A DNA stretch of 64,000 nt, taken from Branchiostoma floridae. Taxonomy: Eukaryota; Chordata; Leptocardii; Amphioxiformes; Branchiostomatidae. The translations under genes and the position numbers were made by a program. Location: positions 11,250,778 through 11,314,777 of the forward strand of contig NC_049993.1 in NCBI RefSeq assembly GCF_000003815.2, read 5' to 3'. Below the pieces are notes generated by a model. That model saw only the letters and a list, made by a program, of their open reading frames with translations. It did not search any database and was not told where the DNA came from. Of the stretch, positions 60,801 to 64,000 are shown one piece after another. Positions within the stretch are counted from its first letter, which is position 1. Each line of letters opens with the position of its first letter.

Positions 60801-62830
60801 GTTTATCATTATAGAGTTGTACCTTCTGTTTTGTTTCCTTCAAAGCTTTTAAAAGAATTGTAGTGTTTCTTCCATCAGTATTCATTGTGCAAGAACAAGC
60901 GTTGATAATGCTTTGCAACTGGATGTCAAGACTGGACATACACAAAAATATATACAAGCAAACCACTATAATGTACATCATTCAACATGCTGTTTTAATG
61001 GTAAATGTATGTTTGAATGTTGGTTGGGCTGTTCCATCTATCTAGACATCACCGCTCCCAGCATCACCTGCCCTGATGACATCATCATGGAGGCAGCAGA
61101 GGGGGAGAACAGTGCCAATGTCACCTGGGCAGTCGCTGTTGCCACGGACAACGCAGACAACGACGTGCCAATCACTGTCGTCCCCACGGTCTGGCCTCCG
61201 CGACTGTTCTCCATAGGAGTGGTGAACGTGACATACTCAGCACGGGACAAGTCTGGCAATGTGGCACACTGCACCTTCACCATCACTGTCAAAGGTAAAA
61301 GGTACAACTAGCCAGCCTATGGGGGTGAGAAAATAAATGGCAAAATCTTCAGTTATATAACTCTTAATAACATTTCATCTAGCATCCAATTTTTGCTTTT
61401 GAGCAAATACATGTGTACAGTTAGTGAGCTCTTCAAGAATGCTAGTACTACTACTACTACTAGTATTCAAAACCAGTACAAACTTTGTTCTCTTCCTGGA
61501 ATATGTTTTGATCCTTTGGTTTTGATATAAACTTTGGTGTGGTTCACTAATTGCCATTTCAACAAGGAAAAACTAATGACCACAGGTATATCTATTCCAA
61601 CAATTATATAACTTTTATCTTAACTTTCACCTTATTACGGGTGTTGTGACTCGAGATGGCAAGCTTCCTGAGATGATTATGATTCATAAGTTAAAGACTG
61701 ATTTTTTTTCCACAGACACCCAGCCCCCTGTGATTGACAAGTGTCGGTCTCCCCCACCATTCCTGTCCAAGACTGGGATGGCCAATGTGAGCTGGGAGGA
61801 GCCTCAGTTCTCTGATAACTCAGGGGAGCATTTGAAGATGTTACGCAGCCATGAGCCAGGACTGTTTCCCTGGGGAACTTCAATTGTCAACTACACGGCG
61901 GTGGACACTGCTGGGAACAGCAAGAGCTGCAACATCATTGTTCATGTACAACGTAAGGAAGAAACTCCTTAGTTCACTTTTCTTTGCTTTGAAGTTTGTA
62001 TCCTTTGAAATGTATTGAACTGTTAATTGAGATATTGCAGACAATGTCAGTTCTGTGTAGTTCTATTTTGGCTTTATAAATGTATGCAACTGAATCATGC
62101 AATAAAAGTAGACTGTGAAAGAAAGTTTAAAATTGTATAATATATAAAATACAAGCCCTTTTGCAGTGTTTTTTTTTGGTCAGAATATTACATGTTGTTT
62201 GATGCTTGTTTGAATTATGAAATGTAGCATTTTGAATTTAATGAGAAGTCTTCTCAAGCCATCCTTTATTTTAGGATATCATACTGATTTTCCAACAAAA
62301 ATATTTCCAGAACATGTGTGTGATGTACCAGACGACCCCCTGTACGGTGCGAGCGACTGTAACACCATGGAGCGGGGCATCAACTGTACCCTGCACTGCT
62401 CCAACAGCCACGGGTTTGCCATCCAGCCTGAGAACTTCTACTACTGCACGCTGGAGGGAAACTGGCTCCCTACAGAACACCACAAGCCTTGGTGGCCTGA
62501 CTGCTCAAGTAGGTGAATACAAACCTCACTGTTTTGTACAAACATAGAAGAGACTGTAGTTTCCGTAACACTGGCTATACTGATACAAGTACAGGATACT
62601 TGAAATCGATACCGGTATAGTTCCTTGCATACTAATGTACATAATGCATGTATGTCATACTGCAGTTCTGTCAATCTGATTGCTGAAATGTTGTTCTTCC
62701 TGCAGGTAAAAAGTTGGCAAATGATGCCTTGAAGCACATACAGATGCATTACGAGTCCAGCCTGTGGTGCAACAGCCCAACCTTCCTGGACTCTGTGAAA
62801 GAAAGTGTCAGTGCCATGGTGACAAACAAG
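41936..62830 (+). CDS. svep1: SVEP1/polydom, 5' part (13 exons, 823 aa, incomplete at 3' end)
   Basis: This is a secreted multidomain extracellular-matrix adhesion protein; vertebrate SVEP1 binds integrin alpha9beta1 and acts in lymphatic development. Exons are 41936-42442, 44173-44328, 44779-44878, 47773-47869, 48535-48614, 51322-51483, 52967-53146, 56691-56870, 58770-58967, 61046-61294, 61716-61952, 62311-62508 and 62706-62830; all are GT-AG and in phase. The order of domains is signal peptide, vWFA (residues 75-255), Cys-rich/EGF-like, ephrin-receptor-like, sushi 1-3, HYR 1-2, a fourth sushi-like module, and the start of the next segment. This is the order known for vertebrate SVEP1, and motifs such as [24 protein letters not shown] and [13 protein letters not shown] fit that family. 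The last exon ends at a donor, so the EGF, pentraxin and long sushi arrays must lie beyond the window. Confidence 0.95.
42443..44172 (+). other. svep1 intron 1
   Basis: Nothing coding is evident. The last 150 bp hold a CA microsatellite. The 5' part is GC-rich, continuing the composition of exon 1. Confidence 0.5.
44031..44130. repeat. CAGA/CA microsatellite
   Basis: A short (CAGA)n run passes into about 43 CA units with one T interruption. It lies 40 bp upstream of the svep1 exon 2 acceptor. Confidence 0.97.
45236..45888. repeat. Large inverted repeat next to the assembly gap
   Basis: The left arm (about 45236-45437) and right arm (about 45674-45888) are inverse copies with scattered mismatches, separated by about 236 bp. 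Each contains CCCCCTGCATTTCCAAAGAA, GCTGCTAGAAAGCCCAAACT and the segment for the CTTGTGGCATGAAATAAGTG block. Those blocks are related to the modules of the 62.9-63.97 kb element. The right arm ends directly at the run of N, so the arrangement may have caused the gap or be an assembly effect. Confidence 0.75.
45890..45989. other. Assembly gap (100 N)
   Basis: Exactly 100 undetermined bases lie inside svep1 intron 3; a round number like this usually marks a gap of unknown size. No exon is missing, since exons 3 and 4 join in phase and match the known protein order. Confidence 0.99.
47338..47710 (+). repeat. Dispersed repeat R1, copy 3
   Basis: This is the most complete copy. It starts GAACCCCAAAACTGATGCGA and ends near GAAAATTGATGCGCGCGTGG and CATCCATAATCAA. 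The two ends are direct, not inverted, copies of AAAA(C/T)TG(A/G)TGCG(A/C)GCG. It lies in svep1 intron 3, 60 bp before exon 4. Confidence 0.65.
47773..48614 (+). other. svep1: svep1 exons 4-5: cysteine-rich / EGF-like module
   Basis: Exon 4 starts by completing the E-D-L after the vWFA domain and carries [18 protein letters not shown]. Exon 5 carries [18 protein letters not shown], a typical EGF C-terminal loop. The intron between them is phase 2, so the two exons form one module. Confidence 0.88.
47864..48372. repeat. Tandem duplication starting at the svep1 exon 4 donor
   Basis: The end of exon 4 with its donor (GTTGTGACGTCACCGCCTCC, TGCAGGTTAGA) and the following intron sequence recur twice or more. 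An intermediate unit starts at 48001 (CAGGTTAGAAATCTAAC), and a fuller one at about 48160-48215 with TGTTGTCAGACGCCTTCTGC and AGGTTAGAAATCTCACC. A third boundary copy ends at 48372 without the donor. Internal landmarks are AGTAAAATGCG, GAGAAGCAAAG and GGTG(T/C)GGACGCAGA. Confidence 0.75.
49069..49090. repeat. Perfect 22-bp palindrome
   Basis: The half-site is AAGGAGGTTAT. A third half copy precedes it (49057-49067), and the flanks carry a direct duplication ATCAGGACCAAGG (49048-49060, 49092-49104). A spaced version of the same half-sites occurs at 37688-37721. Confidence 0.85.
49137..49269. mobile_element. MITE-like foldback element, 133 bp
   Basis: The ends ATCTCCAAGCAGA(T) and (A)TCTGCTTGGAGAT are perfect inverse copies. 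Next inside are GTGGAAGATCGTAACAT and its exact inverse ATGTTACGATCTTCCAC, and a third pair GACTGCC / GGCAGTC. The whole element can fold into one long hairpin. TCTCCAAGCAGA or its inverse also occurs near 36633, 40090, 45612 and 53300, which suggests a family. Confidence 0.85.
51322..51483 (+). other. svep1: svep1 exon 6: ephrin-receptor-like (GCC2/GCC3) module
   Basis: The exon encodes [20 protein letters not shown], then CPDPHHVTP and [12 protein letters not shown] with paired cysteines. It is a symmetrical phase 1-1 exon, as expected of a shuffled extracellular domain. Confidence 0.9.
51603..51803. mobile_element. R2 short inverted-repeat element, copy 2
   Basis: Left end TTTCCAAACCGGGGTCCGA and CTGGGCAGCTTTCGGGAAC; right end GTTTCC ... 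GTCCCGGTTTGGAAATGTGA. About 200 bp, in svep1 intron 6. Confidence 0.75.
52505..52700. mobile_element. R2 short inverted-repeat element, copy 3
   Basis: Left end CACATTTCCAAACCGGGGCC and CGACCGGGCAGC; right end GCCGGCCGGCCCCGGTTTGG followed by AAAT. It is the cleanest copy and its arms are nearly perfect for about 30 bp. A more decayed member precedes it at about 52340-52480. Confidence 0.8.
52705..52910. mobile_element. R2 short inverted-repeat element, copy 4
   Basis: It lies head-to-tail directly after copy 3. Left end CACATTTCCACAAAGAGGCC and CGGCCAGGCAG; right end GCACGGCCGGGCTCAGGGTT. It ends about 57 bp before the acceptor of svep1 exon 7. Confidence 0.7.
54715..55490. repeat. Hairpin - microsatellite - tandem-module element
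   Basis: The left end is a hairpin (TATTTCA-CCATACC / GGTATGG-TGAAATA, 54715-54751), then a CTTT microsatellite (54763-54801). After that come four diverged modules of about 165-180 bp, each with GAACCG.(A)TGA..TGAAAT, TTTTTGGTCATTTT.TGACC and GGACACTTTTGGCTC. The right end is another inverted pair, GGGGTCAATGACC / GGTCGTTGACCCC (55459-55488). No protein is encoded. Confidence 0.7.
55600..56400. repeat. Degenerate tandem array, about 125-bp unit
   Basis: About six copies of a unit carry GGAAGAGTCCATTCTTGCAC, GGAGGGG, a run of T, AAATTCATTTTTGGAC and a GTATTTTTGGACTGGTCTA block. Copy starts lie near 55616, 55739, 55874, 56010, 56134 and 56247. Similarity falls towards the right end. Confidence 0.8.
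57102..57129. repeat. Perfect 12-bp stem hairpin
   Basis: GCATTTTGCCGC, loop CTTA, then the exact inverse GCGGCAAAATGC. It lies in svep1 intron 8. No function is known. Confidence 0.9.
58199..58285 (+). ncRNA. tRNA-like sequence (pseudogene or SINE head) with Pol III terminator
   Basis: Box A TGGCGCAGTGG (58206-58216) and box B GGTTCGAATCC (58249-58259) are present at a normal distance. The T-stem CCCGG/CCGGG and the anticodon stem GCATT/AATGC both pair perfectly. The anticodon loop would read CTAAACC. But the variable loop is only one base and the acceptor ends do not pair, so a working tRNA is unlikely. A run of T follows directly, as a Pol III terminator would. It lies in svep1 intron 8. 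Confidence 0.45.
58968..61045 (+). other. svep1 intron 9
   Basis: No exon, repeat array or RNA gene could be recognised in this 2-kb intron. Confidence 0.45.
61046..61952 (+). other. svep1: svep1 exons 10-11: two HYR domains
   Basis: Exon 10 encodes [17 protein letters not shown] ... [17 protein letters not shown] and exon 11 encodes [16 protein letters not shown] ... [16 protein letters not shown]. These are classic hyalin-repeat features: the (D)xxPPxIxxC opening, a central DN(S), and [15 protein letters not shown] near the end. Both exons are phase 1-1. Confidence 0.93.
62311..62830 (+). other. svep1: svep1 exons 12-13: fourth sushi-like module and following segment
   Basis: Exon 12 (62311-62508) has six cysteines from [11 protein letters not shown] to WWPDCSS in a sushi-like arrangement. 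Exon 13 (62706-62830) starts [20 protein letters not shown] and stops at a GTGGGT donor in phase 0. This matches the known SVEP1 segment between HYR 2 and the next ephrin-like module. The next exon is not in the window; 62831-63970 is filled by a repeat element. Confidence 0.88.
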
Positions 62831-62889
62831 GTGGGTACAAAGAGGGGTTGGTTGGGAAGTACATTGTATTTCTTCCACCCTTTCATTAT

Positions 62890-62932
62890 TACCTCCATGA
62901 AATGTCATGGAGGTTATATTTTACCCCGCGTT

Positions 62933-62971
<39 letters not shown>

Positions 62972-63970
62972 AAACAAAATAACTCAAGAACGGCTAGGTG
63001 GATTGGTTTCATACTTGGTGTGTTGGTAGTGTGTGATGAAAGCTGGAAATGATTAGATTTTGGGCCCCCTAGCGGCTCCCCTTGGTACTGCAGTGCAACT
63101 TCCGGTTTTGCTATCTCTGTGTTCTGAACAAGCTATGGCCACGATTTTTGAGTATTAGATAGCTCTTGTGCTCAGGAAGAAATGACATAAGTTTGGTCCC
63201 CCTAGCGTCTAATTTTGGGATAGCAGGGGCATTTTTGTCAAAAACTTCTGAAGACGATAACTCAAGAAGGGAACAACGAATTTTCATGATTTTTGGTATG
63301 TAGGTACCTTAGACAATGTTGTACAAGATAAGATACTAATTATGCAAAATTGGAGTACATTTGCATAATTAATGAGAATATTATATCATAGCAGTTTTTT
63401 CAATGTATCTCTTGTTCCAGACATGCTATGGTCTTGACATTTAGGTGGTAGATAGCTTTTAGTGCCATGACCAAGTGGAGCAAGTTTCAGCCCCCTAACA
63501 TTTAATTGTGGAACTGCAGGGGCGTTTTTGTCAAGACACTCCAAAGCGGATAACTGCAGAAAGGATTGACAGATTGGCATCATATTAGGCATGCGGGTAC
63601 CTTAGACAAAGATGTTCATAATGATATACATGTTATGCAAATGAGGACTTAATTTGCATAATTAATGAGGAAATTGTATAATTCCATTGTTTTCAATAAC
63701 TGGACTTCAATAAATGTAACACATGTTGATTATGATAGGTGGAGTATAAGCAGATACAAAATATGGGAATGAGGAGCTTATTTGCATAATTTATGTAAAA
63801 ATTGCAAAACCGCTTTATGATTGATAATGGGAATTTTATGATTGTGACATGTGTACGTTAGTCAATGATGAACAACACCATGCATAAATTATGTCTATGT
63901 GTTAGTCAATTTCATTAAATTTAGGAAAGCTCTAAATTTTCATGGAGGTATGAGGTCGCCGAACTCTAGT
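62890..63970. mobile_element. Non-autonomous element with TIRs and a 5' hairpin, copy 2
   Basis: It begins TACCTCCATGAAA (62890-62902) within a perfect hairpin (ACCTCCATG / CATGGAGGT), then a GT microsatellite (62932-62971), then ATAACTCAAGAACGGCTAGG. The body has two related modules of about 300 bp (around 63110-63330 and 63410-63640) with CAAGCTATGG-type, TAGATAGCT.TT.GTG and GCAGGGGC.TTTTTGTCAA blocks. The end carries TTTCATGGAGGTA (63938-63950) then TGAGGTCGCCGAACTCTAGT. It is related to 14317-15629; no transposase frame. Confidence 0.75.
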
Positions 63971-64000
63971 TCTAAATACAATCTTCCTTGCATTTGAATT

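Noticed and set aside
62441-62908. 155-aa minus-strand frame.
   Set aside because: Antisense of svep1 exons 12-13 and the intron between them.
1-64000. Search for CRISPR arrays, prophage, toxin-antitoxin or other microbial systems.
   Set aside because: Tandem repeats present lack unique spacers of constant length, and all recognised genes are intron-rich animal genes.

Overview
The window looks like a chordate genome, most probably a lancelet (Branchiostoma). I infer this from the multi-exon genes with GT-AG introns, the 5' half of a svep1/polydom gene in which almost every exon encodes one extracellular module, a BTB zinc-finger gene, and a dense background of short inverted-repeat elements and minisatellites. 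One 100-base run of N (45890-45989) marks an assembly gap. There is no bacterial-style gene layout, no CRISPR array and no operon.

Layout: (1) 2536-7963, plus strand: a complete ten-exon cytochrome P450 (499 aa, clan 2, CYP1/CYP17-like), with a tandemly duplicated CCAAT-rich block upstream and a 37-bp minisatellite in intron 1. (2) 11743-23248, minus strand: an eight-exon gene for a 660-aa Ser/Thr-rich protein that I do not recognise. Its last two exons were duplicated into 9.1-10.9 kb, where the copy carries a frame-breaking deletion. A possible alternative first exon lies at 17868-18045. (3) 26464-34490, minus strand: a thirteen-exon BTB/POZ protein with 16 C2H2 fingers (1000 aa), including one GC-AG intron. 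(4) 36666-38229, minus strand: a small three-exon gene for a secreted cysteine-rich protein. (5) 41936 to beyond 62830, plus strand: svep1/polydom, with vWFA, EGF-like, ephrin-receptor-like, three sushi, two HYR and a fourth sushi-like module. The gene runs past the modules visible here.

The genes have no obvious shared pathway. They are a microsomal oxygenase, an unknown probably intracellular protein, a nuclear DNA-binding regulator, a secreted peptide-like protein and a large matrix/adhesion protein. Exon models were built by hand from splice signals. Every model closes in phase: CDS lengths are 1500, 1983, 3003 and 501 nt for the four complete genes, and 2469 nt of svep1 ends at a codon boundary.

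The most interesting material is in the repeats. Two dispersed elements (14317-15629 and 62890-63970) share terminal inverted repeats, a 5' hairpin, a microsatellite or microsatellite-like tract and internally repeated modules. A third element (54715-55490) has the same plan with a different sequence. In three places an intronic tandem duplication or repeat insertion has copied or touched a splice site.
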